The notes: generated by a model from the sequence alone, not told the origin. A stretch of 64,000 bases of DNA from Pasteurellaceae bacterium (GCA_030527795.1 JAUNAB010000002.1:1-64000), one strand, 5' to 3'. Shown: positions 8,721-19,569, counted from the stretch's first letter. Numbers and translations are program-made.

Positions 8721-9683
8721 TTATTTGACTAAGCCGCCACTGGCTTGTAAATCGGCGTGATAGGATGACCGAACAAAAGGTCCACAAGCAGCGTGTTCAA
8801 AGCCCATTGCTTGGGCTTTATCGCGGAATTCATCAAATTCCGCAGGCGGAACATAACGAGCAACGGGTAAATGATGACGGCTTGGTTGCAAATATTGCCC
8901 TAAAGTCAACATTGTGACACCATTGCTTCGCAGATCCTGCATTACTTGTAAAATTTCTTCATTGGTTTCGCCTAATCCCACCATTAGCCCCGATTTCGTT
9001 GGAATATCAGGAAACATTTGTTTGAAATCGTGCAGTAATTTCAGCGACCATTGATAATCTGCCCCTGGGCGAATATCGCGGTATAAACGTGGCACATTTT
9101 CTAAGTTGTGATTAAAGACATCAGGCGGATTATCTTTGAGCTTATCTAATGCTTGTTCAATCCGACCGCGGAAATCTGGTACTAAAATCTCAATCTTGAT
9201 ATTCGGATTTAAAGCGCGAATTTCTTTCACACATTCGGCAAAATGCCCAGCACCACGATCGGGCAAATCATCACGATCCACAGATGTAATCACCACATAA
9301 CGCAAACGCATATCTTGAATAGTTTCAGCTAATTTTTTAGGTTCTTCAGGATCAGGCGGCAATGGCTTACCGTGTGCAACATCACAAAATGGGCAACGGC
9401 GTGTACAAATTGCCCCTAAAATCATAAAGGTTGCCGTGCCGTGATTAAAACATTCGTGCAGATTTGGGCAAGAAGCTTCTTCACACACCGAATGCAAACC
9501 ATGACGACGCATTCCATTTTTTATGCTATCAATTTTGGCTGAATTGGCTGGCAATTTAATTTTCATCCACTCAGGTTTTTTCAATAACTCTTGATTGGGA
9601 TCGATAAGTTTTACGGGAATAATTGATGTTTTTGCTGCATCGCGGTATTTCACACCGCGTTCCATTTTAAAAGGGGTTGCCAA
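8721..9683 (-). CDS. lipA: Lipoyl synthase
   Basis: A 320-residue radical-SAM enzyme that inserts two sulfurs into octanoyl groups to make lipoyl cofactors. The auxiliary cluster ligands are C67, C72 and C78 ([12 protein letters not shown]). The radical-SAM cluster ligands are C93, C97 and C100 (CTRRCPFC). The conserved C-terminal RSSYHAD supplies the serine ligand. The start appears to be TTG at 9681-9683, with AAGGATAAGAG before it. The N-terminus ATPFKMERG closely resembles what I remember of H. influenzae LipA, supporting TTG over the ATG six codons later. It lies 10 bp after lipB. Confidence 0.96.
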   Translation of the reverse strand: MATPFKMERGVKYRDAAKTSIIPVKLIDPNQELLKKPEWMKIKLPANSAKIDSIKNGMRRHGLHSVCEEASCPNLHECFNHGTATFMILGAICTRRCPFCDVAHGKPLPPDPEEPKKLAETIQDMRLRYVVITSVDRDDLPDRGAGHFAECVKEIRALNPNIKIEILVPDFRGRIEQALDKLKDNPPDVFNHNLENVPRLYRDIRPGADYQWSLKLLHDFKQMFPDIPTKSGLMVGLGETNEEILQVMQDLRSNGVTMLTLGQYLQPSRHHLPVARYVPPAEFDEFRDKAQAMGFEHAACGPFVRSSYHADLQASGGLVK

Positions 9684-9693
9684 ACTCTTATCC

Positions 9694-10353
9694 TTATTTG
9701 TTACAAATTTGTTGCGTATTATAACCTAAAAGTGCAGAAAAATGTGCGACTAATTTTGGTGCGACCTTATCACAATCAGCCTGTTGTGGTGTAATAAAAT
9801 CGGCAAGTTGACACATTTGTAACCCCGCATAACCACACGGATTGATAAATTGGAAGGGGGTTAAATCCATATTAATATTTAAAGCCAGTCCGTGAAATGA
9901 GCAACCATGGCGAATGCGTAGCCCCAATGAGCAGATTTTTTTCTCATCAATATAGACACCTGGTGCATCAGCTTTCGGATAGGCTTGAATGCCGTAGTCA
10001 GCTAACGTATTGACGACGGTTTGCTCCAAGGCAGACACTAAATCACGCACTGTTAAGTCGTTACCGTTCGCTTTATGCCGTTTAATATCAATTAACACAT
10101 ACATAATCTGCTGACCTAAACCGTGATAAGTGATTTGCCCGCCACGATCCGATTGCACAATCGGAATTGTCGTTATTTGCAATAAATGCTCTGGTTTGCC
10201 CGCTTGCCCTTGCGTAAATACAGGATTATGTTGCACCAACCAAATTTCATCCGCGGTTTGTTCATTACGTTGATCGGTAAATTCCTGCATTTGTTGCCAC
10301 GTAGTTTGATAATCTTGTATCCCAAGCTGGCGAACGATTAATTGAGTTTTCAC
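9694..10353 (-). CDS. lipB: Octanoyl-[ACP]:protein octanoyltransferase
   Basis: A 219-residue enzyme that moves the octanoyl group from acyl carrier protein to lipoyl domains, supplying the substrate of LipA. Catalytic Cys173 (INPCGYAG) and Lys139 ([11 protein letters not shown]) are present, as is the [12 protein letters not shown] segment at 70-81. The start codon is GTG, with AAGGAG seven bases upstream. It lies just upstream of lipA in the same operon. Confidence 0.95.
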   Translation of the reverse strand: MKTQLIVRQLGIQDYQTTWQQMQEFTDQRNEQTADEIWLVQHNPVFTQGQAGKPEHLLQITTIPIVQSDRGGQITYHGLGQQIMYVLIDIKRHKANGNDLTVRDLVSALEQTVVNTLADYGIQAYPKADAPGVYIDEKKICSLGLRIRHGCSFHGLALNINMDLTPFQFINPCGYAGLQMCQLADFITPQQADCDKVAPKLVAHFSALLGYNTQQICNK

Positions 10354-10434
10354 GCTTTCTCCTTATGGGAAAACCGCCCGTTGAGCATTTGCTAACGCGC
10401 GGTTTAATAAAATAAAACGTTAAAATAAAAATGA

Positions 10435-10740
10435 TTATAATACCATTCTTACGCCGTCGATTTTCGCTAATTCAGCATAAAGTGTTTCCACTTGCTCAAT
10501 ATTCTCTGCCACAATATCCACAGAAACCGAATTATACGTGCCTTTACTGCTTAAATGCTGGCGTGGCTTATAATCCCCTTTTGCGTATTTTTGCACTACT
10601 GCAACGACATCATCCATTAAATCAGGACGATTACTGCCAACCACTTTAAAGGTAAAATCACAAGGGAATTCGAGCAAATCTTTTAATTTTGCTTCTGGCA
10701 CTTCTTCTACTGTAATGGTTTTATTTTCTAAATCTGTCAT
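10435..10740 (-). CDS. ybeD: YbeD-family (DUF493) protein
   Basis: A 101-residue protein of the YbeD/DUF493 family, an ACT-like fold of unknown biochemical role. Recognisable features are [14 protein letters not shown] near residue 23 and the C-terminal pattern ending DGVRMVL. It sits between dacA and lipB, its usual place. Regulation of lipoate synthesis has been suggested from this context, but nothing in the sequence shows it. AAGGTAGG precedes the ATG. Confidence 0.9.
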   Translation of the reverse strand: MTDLENKTITVEEVPEAKLKDLLEFPCDFTFKVVGSNRPDLMDDVVAVVQKYAKGDYKPRQHLSSKGTYNSVSVDIVAENIEQVETLYAELAKIDGVRMVL

Positions 10741-10772
10741 TTGAACCTACCTTACCTTTTCTCTTATCAAGA

Positions 10773-11966
10773 TTAACTAAATAGACCTTTTACTGTTAAC
10801 ACAATCCAATCCACCGCTCGACCGAAAAAGCCTGCTTCAGGTACATCTTGCATTACTTGTAAATCAACTTTCGCCACATCCTTGCCATCTAACTGATACA
10901 CTACTTTACCCACCACTTGACCTTTAACTAATGGGGCTTGTAAGGCTTTTCCTTCAAATTGATAACTTGCTTTCAAATCAGCTGTACGTCCTTTCGGAAT
11001 CGTAATAAAACCATCTTTCAATACGCCAACTGCTACTTTATTTTCTGCACCGTAATACACCTTCTCTTCAGAAATGGCTTTGCCCGCTTCTAAGGTTTTA
11101 AAGGTTTCAAAATTATTAAATCCCCATTGCAATAATTTTTTACTTTCAATTTCTCGTCCTTTAAATGTCGGCACGCCCATTACCACTGAAACTAAACGCA
11201 TATTGCTTGGGTTCGTTGCTGATGCAACCAAATTAAACCCTGCTTTATCGGTATGCCCTGTTTTCATACCGTCAACATTCATTGTTTTATCCCATAGCAA
11301 ACCATTACGGTTTTGCTGTGTGATATTATTAAACTTAAATGATTTTTCAGAGTAAATAGCATATTCATTAGGTAAATCACGAATAACGTGCATACCAATC
11401 GTTGCCATATCACGAGCAGAAGAATATTGGTTAGGGTCATCTAAACCGTGAACGGTGGTAAAATGGGTATTTTTTAAACCAAACTGTTCCGCAAATTTAT
11501 TCATTGACTCAATAAATTTGTCCGTTGTCCCCGCTAAATGCTCTGCCATCGCAACGCAAGCATCATTACCCGACACAATAATAATACCGCGGTTTAAATT
11601 TGCCACAGAAACCTGTTGGTTCAAATTTAAGAACATTTTTGATGAACCTGGGAAATTTTTACCCCATGCACTTTCTCCAATAGTAACCATATCATCATTA
11701 TGCAGTTTACCCTGTTTAAGTGCATCGCCCACCACATAACTTGTCATCATTTTGGTTAACGATGCAGGATATTGGCGTTGATCGGGATTTAATGATGCCA
11801 ACACCGCACCCGAGTTATAATCCACTAAAATAAAGGTTTGTGCATTAATTTGTGGGGGGGCAATGCCATATTGCATATCTTCTGGTTCTGCCTGTGCGTG
11901 CAAAGACATTGCAATAAGACCTGTAACTAATGCAAGTTTTGATTTTTTAATCACGTTATTGAGCAT
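10773..11966 (-). CDS. dacA: D-alanyl-D-alanine carboxypeptidase (PBP5/6)
   Basis: A 397-residue penicillin-binding protein that trims the terminal D-Ala from peptidoglycan pentapeptides. A signal peptide is likely at 1-26 (cut after HAQA). The serine peptidase motifs are S69-LTK72, S132-GN134 and K235-TG237. A beta-rich C-terminal domain ends in an amphipathic helix (WIVLTVKGLFS) that anchors it to the outer face of the inner membrane. It lies downstream of rlpA-rodA-mrdA, linking it to the elongation machinery. AAGGAT lies before the ATG. Confidence 0.95.
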   Translation of the reverse strand: MLNNVIKKSKLALVTGLIAMSLHAQAEPEDMQYGIAPPQINAQTFILVDYNSGAVLASLNPDQRQYPASLTKMMTSYVVGDALKQGKLHNDDMVTIGESAWGKNFPGSSKMFLNLNQQVSVANLNRGIIIVSGNDACVAMAEHLAGTTDKFIESMNKFAEQFGLKNTHFTTVHGLDDPNQYSSARDMATIGMHVIRDLPNEYAIYSEKSFKFNNITQQNRNGLLWDKTMNVDGMKTGHTDKAGFNLVASATNPSNMRLVSVVMGVPTFKGREIESKKLLQWGFNNFETFKTLEAGKAISEEKVYYGAENKVAVGVLKDGFITIPKGRTADLKASYQFEGKALQAPLVKGQVVGKVVYQLDGKDVAKVDLQVMQDVPEAGFFGRAVDWIVLTVKGLFS

Positions 11967-11984
11967 TTAAAATCCTTAATTTCC

Positions 11985-12626
11985 TTAATGATGACGACTT
12001 TTTGAACGAATATTCAATTTACTTTTCTTTAATTTGGGTTGATTTATCATCTTATGCTTAACCAACTCATTATTTTTGTGTATTTTACGCTGTTTTATTG
12101 CATTTGTACGCATCTTTATGCTTTTTGTTTTCACTGAATGTTTAGCAGAAGCATTAAAAACGTGGCGCTTTTTGACCGCGGTTTTACGCGAATGTTTGTG
12201 TAATTTCGCAAATAAACTATTCGCTTTAGAATGTAATTGCGCCTGTTGTGCCTTTTCCTGTTGAAGTTGTTCGCCACTAATTACATCAAAACGAATATGT
12301 GCCACCCCTGATGCTGTCATTCCTAATTGTTTTGCCGCCCCTTTAGATAAATCTAGCACACGCCCGTGCGAATAAGGACCGCGGTCATTAACACGCACGA
12401 TCACACTACGTTGATTGCGTAAATTCGTTACTTTTAAATGCGTCCCAAAGGGCAAACTGCGGTGAGCCGCGGTAAAATCAGTACTATCAAAGATTTCGCC
12501 ACTGGCGGTACGTGCACCTTGGAATTCACTGCCATAATAGCTCGCCATTCCGTCATTGGTTAACGCCATAAGGCGTATTGGAAAAATAATAATAAATAAA
12601 CTTAAAATAAAGGTAATTTTTTTCAT
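11985..12626 (-). CDS. rlpA: RlpA-like septal ring lytic transglycosylase, no SPOR domain
   Basis: A 213-residue exported protein. The start chosen is the ATG at 12624-12626, preceded by AAGGATA and giving signal peptide MKKITFILSLFIIIFP; an upstream ATG would overlap rodA by 14 bases. The double-psi beta-barrel of RlpA follows: GMASYYGSEFQG, ARTASGEIFD, AHRSLPFGT and VRVNDRGPY. RlpA cleaves glycan strands lacking stem peptides. Two oddities stand out. There is no lipobox cysteine after the signal sequence. The C-terminal third is a lysine- and arginine-rich tail instead of the SPOR domain found in E. coli RlpA. Confidence 0.85.
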   Translation of the reverse strand: MKKITFILSLFIIIFPIRLMALTNDGMASYYGSEFQGARTASGEIFDSTDFTAAHRSLPFGTHLKVTNLRNQRSVIVRVNDRGPYSHGRVLDLSKGAAKQLGMTASGVAHIRFDVISGEQLQQEKAQQAQLHSKANSLFAKLHKHSRKTAVKKRHVFNASAKHSVKTKSIKMRTNAIKQRKIHKNNELVKHKMINQPKLKKSKLNIRSKSRHH

Positions 12627-12633
12627 AATATCC

Positions 12634-13755
12634 TTATCGGTTGCCATATAAGTTACGCGTTCGATGGGTATGAATTGACATAATTAACCCAAACCCAGCC
12701 ATAATCACCACAAACGAGGTGCCGCCATAACTTACCAGCGGTAACGGCACACCCACTACGGGCAAAATACCACTTACCATACCAATATTCACAAAAACAT
12801 AAATAAAGAAAATCAGCGTTAACGCACCCGTTAACATTCGTCCAAACGCCGTTTGAGCTTGTACGCCAATAATCAATCCACGAGCGATAATAAATAAATA
12901 AATCGCCAACAAAATAATGACACCAATTAAACCGTGTTCTTCCCCTAAGACCGCAAAAATAAAATCCGTATGGGGTTCAGGCAAAAATTCTAGTTGTGAT
13001 TGTGTGCCAAGCATCCAACCCTTACCTGCAATGCCACCCGACCCAATAGCAATTTTAGACTGCAAAATATGATAACCCGCCCCAAGCGGATCTTTTTCGG
13101 GGTCAAGCAGGGTCAACACACGCATACGTTGATAATCATGCATTAAATACAGCCACATAATAGGAATAAACGCAGCTAACGCCACCGCAGCGGCACCAAT
13201 CAACCACCAGCTCATTCCCGCTAAAAATACCACAAATAGCCCTGAACCAATGACTAAAATTGACGTCCCTAAATCGGGCTGAATCGCCACCAACAATGTC
13301 GGCACGATAATCATCACTAACGCAATAATGGTATCTTTAAAGCTAACTGGCACAGGGCGACCACCGAGAAAAGTCGCCACCATTAATGGCACCGAAAGTT
13401 TTACTATTTCTGAAGGTTGAAAACGCAAAAAACCGAGATCTAACCAACGTTGCGCCCCTTTACTGATCGCACCAAAGGCATCGACCATCACCAGCAAAAT
13501 AATGCCAACAATATACAAGGGTAGGGCAATACGTTGATAGAAACGGGGCGGAAGTTGTGCCATCACGCCCATCACGATAAACCCAAGTGCAACCTGCATA
13601 ATTCGATTACGAAACATCACTTCGCTAGCGCCACTTGCACTATATAGCACCAACAATCCGTAAGCGGAAATCATAATCAAACCGACAAATAGCAAGAAAT
13701 CAAGGTGCATTTTATGCCATACACGATTAGGCAAAGATTTCTTTTCATCCATCAT
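12634..13755 (-). CDS. rodA: Peptidoglycan glycosyltransferase RodA
   Basis: A 373-residue SEDS-family integral membrane enzyme that polymerises lipid II during side-wall elongation, working with PBP2. It shows about ten membrane segments. Family patterns include [41 protein letters not shown] and the C-terminal [21 protein letters not shown] region (here [19 protein letters not shown]). Its ATG overlaps the mrdA stop (ATGA), so the two are translationally coupled. A second Met follows immediately, so the start is uncertain by one codon. Confidence 0.96.
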   Translation of the reverse strand: MMDEKKSLPNRVWHKMHLDFLLFVGLIMISAYGLLVLYSASGASEVMFRNRIMQVALGFIVMGVMAQLPPRFYQRIALPLYIVGIILLVMVDAFGAISKGAQRWLDLGFLRFQPSEIVKLSVPLMVATFLGGRPVPVSFKDTIIALVMIIVPTLLVAIQPDLGTSILVIGSGLFVVFLAGMSWWLIGAAAVALAAFIPIMWLYLMHDYQRMRVLTLLDPEKDPLGAGYHILQSKIAIGSGGIAGKGWMLGTQSQLEFLPEPHTDFIFAVLGEEHGLIGVIILLAIYLFIIARGLIIGVQAQTAFGRMLTGALTLIFFIYVFVNIGMVSGILPVVGVPLPLVSYGGTSFVVIMAGFGLIMSIHTHRTRNLYGNR

Positions 13756-15755
13756 TGCGTATCCCCTTGGGATGAAAAAACAGCCGAATTTTGATCCGTG
13801 GGTTGAGCAGACTGTTGCATTGCATTACCTTGTTTATCTGTTGCCATATTTTGCTCTGCTTGTTTAGTCACTTCTGGCAAACGTTGGTTCAAATAATAAT
13901 CCATAATTTTTCTAACAACAGGTGCGGCATTGCCCGAACCACCACCTGCGTTTTCCAAAATAATAGACACCACTATTTTAGGGTTTTCATAAGGGGCATA
14001 AGAGGTAAACCATGCGTGGTCGTGTAACTCTTTCTTCAATGCACTGGCTTGATATTTTTGATTTTCTTTTAAGCTAAAGACCTGTGCAGTACCTGATTTA
14101 CCTGCTACATCATAATTTGCTCCTGCAAATGCTTTACGACCCGTACCCGATGCAGCGTGAACGACCCCATACATTCCGCGTTTTGCCGCGTCCCAATAGC
14201 TCTTTTGCGGCTCGGTAATGTCTTCATAGAGTAAGGGATCTTTATAAGGCTCAACGCTTATTCCCATAGTTTCTTTCATTAAATGGGGCGTATTAATCTT
14301 ACCATTATTCACCAAAATTGCCGTTGCTTTGGCTAATTGTAACGGCGTTGCAATCCAATAACCTTGACCAATCCCAACAGGAATGGTATCGCCTAATACC
14401 CAAGGTTTCTTATAACGTTTCTGCTTCCATTCACGGCTCGGCATAATACCCGCGGTTTCTTCTTGAATATCAATTCCTGTCGGCATACCAAAGCCAAATC
14501 GTTTCATCCATTCGGACAGGCGATCGATCCCCATTCGATAGGCGACATTATAGAAATAGGTATCAGAAGATTCCGTAATCGCTTTTTGCAAATCCGTATT
14601 GCCGTGCCCTGTTTTTTTCCAGTCACGGAAACGTTTGGTGGTATTTGGTAAAATCCAATACCCAGGGTCAAAGAAAGTGGTACTTGGTGTAATCACGCCT
14701 TCGGTTAATGCTGACACCGCAACAAAAGGTTTTACCGTAGAAGCTGGCGGATATGCCCCCTGTGTGACACGGCTATACAATGGACGATTAGGATCATCTA
14801 ATAACATTTTATAATTGCTACTTGAGATCCCTCCCACAAATAAATTATTGTCATAACTTGGGCTTGATACCATCGCTAAAATACTGCTGTCTTTTGGATC
14901 AAGCACCACCACTGCTCCTTTTTGGTTACCCAATAGATCCGTAATATAACGTTGTAATTCTAAATCAATGGTTAATTTAATGCTTTTCCCTGCGACAGGC
15001 GGTTGCTCACTTAATTTACGAATAACTTTACCGCGGCTATTAATTTCAACCTGTTCATAACCTGCCGTGCCGTGTAATTGCTCTTCATAATAGCGTTCAA
15101 TACCGAGTTTACCAATATCTTGTGTGCCAGCATAATTGCCGTCTTTTTCTTCTTTTTTCAAGCGTTCGGCATCTTTATCATTAATTTTTGACACATAGCC
15201 CAAAATATGCGACATCGGCTCACCATAAAGATAATGACGTTCAAAATAAGGACGAACATCAAGACTTGGGTAGTTATATTGATTAACCGCAAAACGGGCG
15301 ATCTGTTCTTCACTTAAATCGGCTTTTAATAAAATTGGCGTATAACGGGTTGAACGTCGGCGTTCTTTGGTAAATTGTTCAATATCATCATCAGTTAATC
15401 CCACAATTTCGCGTAATTCATCGAGCGTTTGTTGCAAATTTTCTACTTTTTCAGGCACGATATACAAGCCAAAATAAGTTAAATTCTCCGCAAGCAACTT
15501 GCCATAACGATCATAAATTAGACCGCGGGTTGGCGGGACAGGTAACAATTTGATACGGTTGCCATTAGAACGCGTTTGGTACTTATCATAATCTACCACT
15601 TGTAAATGATACAAATTGGTCAATAACACCGCAATTAAACTCAATACCACAATAAATGACACTAACGCACGACGTGCGAACAAATTACGTTCAGCTTTTC
15701 CATCACGAATAGGATCAATGTTAGATTGAGATAATAGCTTTTTAAACGACGGCAT
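13752..15755 (-). CDS. mrdA: Penicillin-binding protein 2 (elongasome transpeptidase)
   Basis: A 667-residue class B PBP that cross-links peptidoglycan in the side wall with RodA. It has a cytoplasmic start, a membrane anchor at about 31-50 and a periplasmic dimerisation domain. The transpeptidase motifs are S339-TVK342 (active serine), S396-SD398 and K553-SGT556. The SxD form of the second motif is normal for PBP2. The gene overlaps rodA by four bases and follows rlmH by six. The Gln-rich C-terminal tail after about residue 630 looks disordered. Confidence 0.96.
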   Translation of the reverse strand: MPSFKKLLSQSNIDPIRDGKAERNLFARRALVSFIVVLSLIAVLLTNLYHLQVVDYDKYQTRSNGNRIKLLPVPPTRGLIYDRYGKLLAENLTYFGLYIVPEKVENLQQTLDELREIVGLTDDDIEQFTKERRRSTRYTPILLKADLSEEQIARFAVNQYNYPSLDVRPYFERHYLYGEPMSHILGYVSKINDKDAERLKKEEKDGNYAGTQDIGKLGIERYYEEQLHGTAGYEQVEINSRGKVIRKLSEQPPVAGKSIKLTIDLELQRYITDLLGNQKGAVVVLDPKDSSILAMVSSPSYDNNLFVGGISSSNYKMLLDDPNRPLYSRVTQGAYPPASTVKPFVAVSALTEGVITPSTTFFDPGYWILPNTTKRFRDWKKTGHGNTDLQKAITESSDTYFYNVAYRMGIDRLSEWMKRFGFGMPTGIDIQEETAGIMPSREWKQKRYKKPWVLGDTIPVGIGQGYWIATPLQLAKATAILVNNGKINTPHLMKETMGISVEPYKDPLLYEDITEPQKSYWDAAKRGMYGVVHAASGTGRKAFAGANYDVAGKSGTAQVFSLKENQKYQASALKKELHDHAWFTSYAPYENPKIVVSIILENAGGGSGNAAPVVRKIMDYYLNQRLPEVTKQAEQNMATDKQGNAMQQSAQPTDQNSAVFSSQGDTQ

Positions 15756-15761
15756 TGCAGA

Positions 15762-16229
15762 TTATTCTCGATGATAAGGATGATTGGTGGTTAACGACCA
15801 CGCACGATATAGACTTTCTGCGACAACAACACGCACCAAAGGATGTGGCAAGGTTAATGCAGATAATGACCAACTTTGCTCCGCTGCATTTTTACATTCG
15901 GGCGATAGTCCTTCTGGTCCGCCAATCAATAAGCTCACATCACGCCCATCTTGTTTCCAATGTTCAAGTTGCTGGGCTAGTTGAGGCGTTGTCCAAGGCT
16001 TACCAGGAATATCCAAACTGACAATGCGGTTTTTCCCACACATTGCCAACATTGCTTTCCCTTCCTGCTCCAAAATGCGTTTAATATCGGCATTTTTACC
16101 GCGTTTTCCGGCAGGCACTTCAATCAATTCAAAGGGCATATCTTTGGGAAAACGGCGTTGATATTCTTCAAACCCAGTGCTAATCCAAGCAGGCATTTTT
16201 GTGCCAACGGCAACAAGTTGAATTTTCAC
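15762..16229 (-). CDS. rlmH: 23S rRNA pseudouridine(1915) N3-methyltransferase
   Basis: A 155-residue SPOUT-class methyltransferase that modifies pseudouridine 1915 of 23S rRNA in the 70S ribosome. The SAM-binding trefoil knot is seen in [14 protein letters not shown] (about 100-113) and [19 protein letters not shown] (about 128-146). Its length equals E. coli RlmH (155). The start is GTG, one base after the rsfS stop, which suggests coupling. Confidence 0.95.
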   Translation of the reverse strand: MKIQLVAVGTKMPAWISTGFEEYQRRFPKDMPFELIEVPAGKRGKNADIKRILEQEGKAMLAMCGKNRIVSLDIPGKPWTTPQLAQQLEHWKQDGRDVSLLIGGPEGLSPECKNAAEQSWSLSALTLPHPLVRVVVAESLYRAWSLTTNHPYHRE

Positions 16230-16230
16230 A

Positions 16231-16539
16231 TTACGCCCAGAGCTTTTCTAATTGATACATTTCGCGGCTTTCCACTTGCAAAATATGAACCATTGCTTGC
16301 CCGAAATCCACGACAACCCAATCCGCTGTGGCTTTTCCTTCTTCACCAAAGGTTTCAATGCCCGCTTGTTTACTTTCGTCAATCAAGCGTTGGGCTAAAG
16401 CAGAAACGTGGCGACTTGAGGTTCCCGTACAAACAACCACATCATCAGTGATTGAGGACTTGCCTCGTACATTAAAGCGCTGAATATCGGTCGCTTTCAG
16501 CTCATCAAGTTTATCTATAATAAATTCAACTAAGTTCAT
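16231..16539 (-). CDS. rsfS: Ribosomal silencing factor RsfS
   Basis: A 102-residue member of the Iojap/RsfS family. It binds ribosomal protein uL14 and blocks subunit joining, lowering translation in starvation. Family-typical text includes [16 protein letters not shown] sequence (here [19 protein letters not shown], about 34-52) and the [14 protein letters not shown] strand (about 78-91). It begins the run rsfS-rlmH-mrdA-rodA-rlpA-dacA-ybeD-lipB-lipA. Confidence 0.94.
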   Translation of the reverse strand: MNLVEFIIDKLDELKATDIQRFNVRGKSSITDDVVVCTGTSSRHVSALAQRLIDESKQAGIETFGEEGKATADWVVVDFGQAMVHILQVESREMYQLEKLWA

Positions 16540-16693
16540 TTTTATTTCAATTAAAAAGGTTTAAAGGTAAGAATTTTAACACGAGATTGGCGAAAGCGAA
16601 ATAGTCATGCCCCAAGGTCTATCGTACATTGAACCTTTTAATGCCCAGTTCGTAAAACCGCGGTCTAAAATTTGCCTATTTTACGCGTTAGCT

Positions 16694-17947
16694 TCACGAA
16701 CGAAAACGACGTTTTCCCATTTGCGAATGCGAGCGTGTGGTACGTGCTTGTGCTGATTTTAAACGATAAGGTTTTGGCAATTCCGTTAATAATGACTCAG
16801 GATCATATTGACTAACGGGAATGGTATGCCCAATATAGGTTTCAATTGCAGGTAAATTCATCGCATAAGCCTCACAAGCAAAACTAATAGATACGCCACT
16901 TTCCCCTGCACGCCCCGTACGACCAATCCGATGCACATAGTCTTCACAATCATCGGGTAAATCGTAGTTAAAGACGTGCGTCACATCGGGGATATGCAAT
17001 CCGCGTGCGGCAACATCAGTCGCCACCAGAATATCCAATTGCCCATCAGTAAACTGTTTTAACAATGCAAGGCGTTTCTTCTGTGCCACATCGCCAGTTA
17101 ACAGCCCAACACGATGCCCGTCCGCCACTAAATAACCCCAAATTTGCTCACATTGGTGTTTGGTATTCGCAAAAATAATCGCACGTTCAGGCCACTCTTC
17201 TTCTAATAAAGTCATCAACAATGCCATTTTATCCTGATTAGACGGATAAAATAATTCTTCTTGAATACGATGCCCTGTTTTCTGCAACGGCTCAATTTCA
17301 ATATATTCAGGTTCATTCATATCTTCAAAAGCCAGTTCTCGTACTTTATAAGATAAGGTTGCAGAAAAAAGCAGAGTTAAACGCTCAGTAGGTGGGGGAC
17401 ATTTACGCAATAAATAACGAATATCGCGGATAAAACCGAGATCAAACATTCGATCCGCTTCGTCAAGCACCACCACTTGAATATGGGTTAACTGAACGAT
17501 ACCTTGTTTGACATAATCAATCACACGTCCTGTCGTGCCAATAAGGATATCCACACCATTTTCTAAAGCTTTGAGCTGTTTATCATACCCATCCCCACCA
17601 TAAGCCAACCCTGTTTTTAATCCTGTATTCGCCACCAACGCACTGGCATCATTTGCAATTTGTACCGCCAATTCACGCGTCGGTGCTAAAATTAATGCAC
17701 GAGGTTGATGCGATGCTGGCGTAGAATGGGTCAATAAATGGTGAAAAACCGCGGTCAAAAACGCCATCGTTTTCCCTGTTCCCGTTTGTGCTTGCCCTGC
17801 TACATCTCGCCCTGCCAAACTTAACGGCAAAGACAACGCCTGAATTGGCGTACAATATTCAAATCCTTTTTGGGTAAGTGCAGATAAAACTTGTGGGTGT
17901 AATGGCAGATCAGCAAAACGTTGCTGACTTAAATGGTTTGTTTGCAT
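16694..17947 (-). CDS. rhlB: ATP-dependent RNA helicase RhlB
   Basis: A 417-residue DEAD-box helicase that unwinds RNA for the RNase E degradosome. Motifs in order: Q motif FEYCTPIQ (29-36), Walker A AQTGTGKT (53-60), DEAD at 162-165, SAT at 195-197, and [10 protein letters not shown] in the second RecA domain. The tail is basic ([11 protein letters not shown]...). The spacing and sequence match RhlB better than RhlE or SrmB. An uptake-like repeat at 17748-17755 encodes LTAV just after Walker A. Confidence 0.94.
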   Translation of the reverse strand: MQTNHLSQQRFADLPLHPQVLSALTQKGFEYCTPIQALSLPLSLAGRDVAGQAQTGTGKTMAFLTAVFHHLLTHSTPASHQPRALILAPTRELAVQIANDASALVANTGLKTGLAYGGDGYDKQLKALENGVDILIGTTGRVIDYVKQGIVQLTHIQVVVLDEADRMFDLGFIRDIRYLLRKCPPPTERLTLLFSATLSYKVRELAFEDMNEPEYIEIEPLQKTGHRIQEELFYPSNQDKMALLMTLLEEEWPERAIIFANTKHQCEQIWGYLVADGHRVGLLTGDVAQKKRLALLKQFTDGQLDILVATDVAARGLHIPDVTHVFNYDLPDDCEDYVHRIGRTGRAGESGVSISFACEAYAMNLPAIETYIGHTIPVSQYDPESLLTELPKPYRLKSAQARTTRSHSQMGKRRFRS

Positions 17948-18106
17948 AAAAAATGAAATTTACTCAATGATCAATATTGCTCGCAGTATAACATAAAGAA
18001 GCGTTGATCCCCAACTTACGCTAAATTAACCGCGATTTTAACGTAAAATTCCTTAATCTTTCATTGTTATGCATAAACCGCGGTAGAAATTTCATCCTTT
18101 TTGAGT

Positions 18107-18997
18107 TTATACCTGATTAACAGTTTTACGATAAACACTCGGCGGAAAACCATATATTTTTTTAAAGGCTTTGCTAAAATGAGATTCCGATTGATACCCA
18201 ATTTCCAGTGCCACCGCTAAGATCGTTTTTTGCGTTTTCGCCAACAACATTGCTGCCTGTTGCATTCTCAAATTCACTAACAATTTCCCTGGTGCTATCC
18301 CCACTTGTTGCTGAAAAACTCGAATAAAATTCGCACGTGACATACAAGCTAATTCGGCTAACTTATCCATATTCCAATGTTGTTCTGGCGATTTAAGTAA
18401 CGCGGTAATGACATTTAATAATCGCTTATCACGCAACGCATTGAGGATACCTTGGTGTGAATGATGTTGTGCCATATAAGTACGCAAAATATAGGCAAAT
18501 AACACATTAGATAGCGAATTGATGATGGATTGTGAACCAAAATCCGACTGTACCGATTCAACTTCTAAAAGGGACATTAATTGTTCTAAAGGCGAATGAC
18601 GCATAGACAAATGAATCATATCGGGCAAGGTTTCAATCAACGTGGCTTGCTTTGAATAATAAAAATGACCGCAAAACATATCGGTTTGTGCATTTTGATA
18701 AGTCTGATTAGACAATTTTTCTTGTAAAGCAAATGAAGACGGCTTAACCGAGGACGAAATTCCGTTTAAAGAATGTGCATTGCCACGTGGAAAAAAGAGA
18801 ATATCCCCTTGGACAAGTTCAAATGCTTGTTCCCCAATATGGCAAACACAATGCCCTTGCAAAATAATATGGAAAACTCCTTTGTGTTCATTCTCTGTTG
18901 GTTGATGTGCTAACAACCAATCCCCTTCAAAACGACAATGCGGATAAATACTTCCTTCCACCTGCGAAATTTGAATTAACCGATCTAAAATATCCAT
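18107..18997 (-). CDS. AraC-family transcriptional regulator with cupin-like sensor domain
   Basis: A 296-residue regulator. The N-terminal beta-rich domain (about 15-100, with FHIILQGHCVCHIG and VQGDILFFPRGNAHSL) resembles the cupin_6/AraC_6 ligand domain. The C-terminal double helix-turn-helix (about 195-292) has LAELACMSRANFIRVFQQQVG and ALEIGYQSESHFSKAFKKIYG. I chose the ATG at 18995-18997; a TTG two codons upstream is possible. It diverges from an AhpD-like gene that it probably controls; the pairing resembles HI1052/HI1053 of H. influenzae as I remember it. Confidence 0.88.
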   Translation of the reverse strand: MDILDRLIQISQVEGSIYPHCRFEGDWLLAHQPTENEHKGVFHIILQGHCVCHIGEQAFELVQGDILFFPRGNAHSLNGISSSVKPSSFALQEKLSNQTYQNAQTDMFCGHFYYSKQATLIETLPDMIHLSMRHSPLEQLMSLLEVESVQSDFGSQSIINSLSNVLFAYILRTYMAQHHSHQGILNALRDKRLLNVITALLKSPEQHWNMDKLAELACMSRANFIRVFQQQVGIAPGKLLVNLRMQQAAMLLAKTQKTILAVALEIGYQSESHFSKAFKKIYGFPPSVYRKTVNQV

Positions 18998-19045
18998 TCC
19001 CAATACCCAATAAGACGATTTAAATAAAACTTAAGACGAATAGCC

Positions 19046-19093
19046 AAGTGTATGAAATAAGTTTAGCACATAATACATCTATCAAATACACTT
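19046..19093. promoter_or_regulatory. Inverted AAGTGTAT pair in the divergent araC-type / AhpD-like promoter region
   Basis: AAGTGTAT (19046-19053) and ATACACTT (19086-19093) are exact inverses with centres 40 bp apart, close to four helical turns. Extended by six bases they still agree at 11 of 14 positions. This is a plausible operator for the divergent AraC-type regulator, perhaps with looping. The assignment is inferred. Confidence 0.45.
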
Positions 19094-19120
19094 ATTCAAA
19101 TTTGATATCCATTTTATAAT
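19092..19120 (+). promoter_or_regulatory. Promoter of the AhpD-like gene
   Basis: A perfect TATAAT at 19115-19120 lies 17 bp after a poor -35 (TTATTC, 19092-19097), 19 bp before the start codon. The weak -35 touches the inverted repeat above, as expected for activator-dependent transcription. Confidence 0.55.
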
Positions 19121-19139
19121 AGAAAATAAGGAGTTTATT

Positions 19140-19481
19140 ATGTTTGCAGATTGGAAAAATGACGTTGCTCACGTGAAAAAATCATTTGGTGCATTAGGTG
19201 CAAAACATCCTAAAATGTTGAAAGCTTATGCGGCACTTGGCGAAGCGGCAGCAGAAGGTAATGTATTAGATGCGAAAACCCGTGAATTAATCGCTTTAGC
19301 AGTTGCGGTGACAACCCGTTGTGAAAGCTGTATTGGCGTACACGCAGCAGATGCGGTCAAAGCTGGGGCTACGGAAGAAGAAGTGGCAGCAGCTTTAGCA
19401 ATGGCGATTGCACTAAATGCAGGCGCTGCTTATACCTATTCATTGCGTGCATTAGAAGCCTTTAATGTTCAAAAAGATTAA
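19140..19481 (+). CDS. AhpD-like carboxymuconolactone decarboxylase family protein
   Basis: A 113-residue all-helical protein of the AhpD/CMD superfamily. The redox CxxC motif is C61-ESC64 followed by His68, as in alkylhydroperoxidase AhpD-type proteins. These act as thiol peroxidases or disulfide reductants, but its specific substrate is unknown. AAGGAG precedes the ATG. The gene is transcribed away from the AraC-type regulator and is the obvious candidate target of that regulator. Confidence 0.9.
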   Translation: MFADWKNDVAHVKKSFGALGAKHPKMLKAYAALGEAAAEGNVLDAKTRELIALAVAVTTRCESCIGVHAADAVKAGATEEEVAAALAMAIALNAGAAYTYSLRALEAFNVQKD

Positions 19482-19511
19482 TCGCCAAACGGCTTAATCA
19501 TTTTTTATCTT

Positions 19512-19552
19512 AAACCGCGGTCAAAAATTTCACCGTTTTTTTGACCGCGGTT
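19512..19552. terminator. Bidirectional uptake-repeat hairpin terminator
   Basis: Inverted AACCGCGGTCAAAAA elements (cores 19514-19521 and 19544-19551) between the convergent AhpD-like and MetE-like genes. Confidence 0.8.
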
Positions 19553-19569
19553 CTTGTTATTTTAACGCG

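Noticed and set aside
16651..16685. Terminator after rhlB formed by CGTAAAA / TTTTACG
   Set aside because: A 7-bp stem with a 21-nt loop and no T run is too weak to call.
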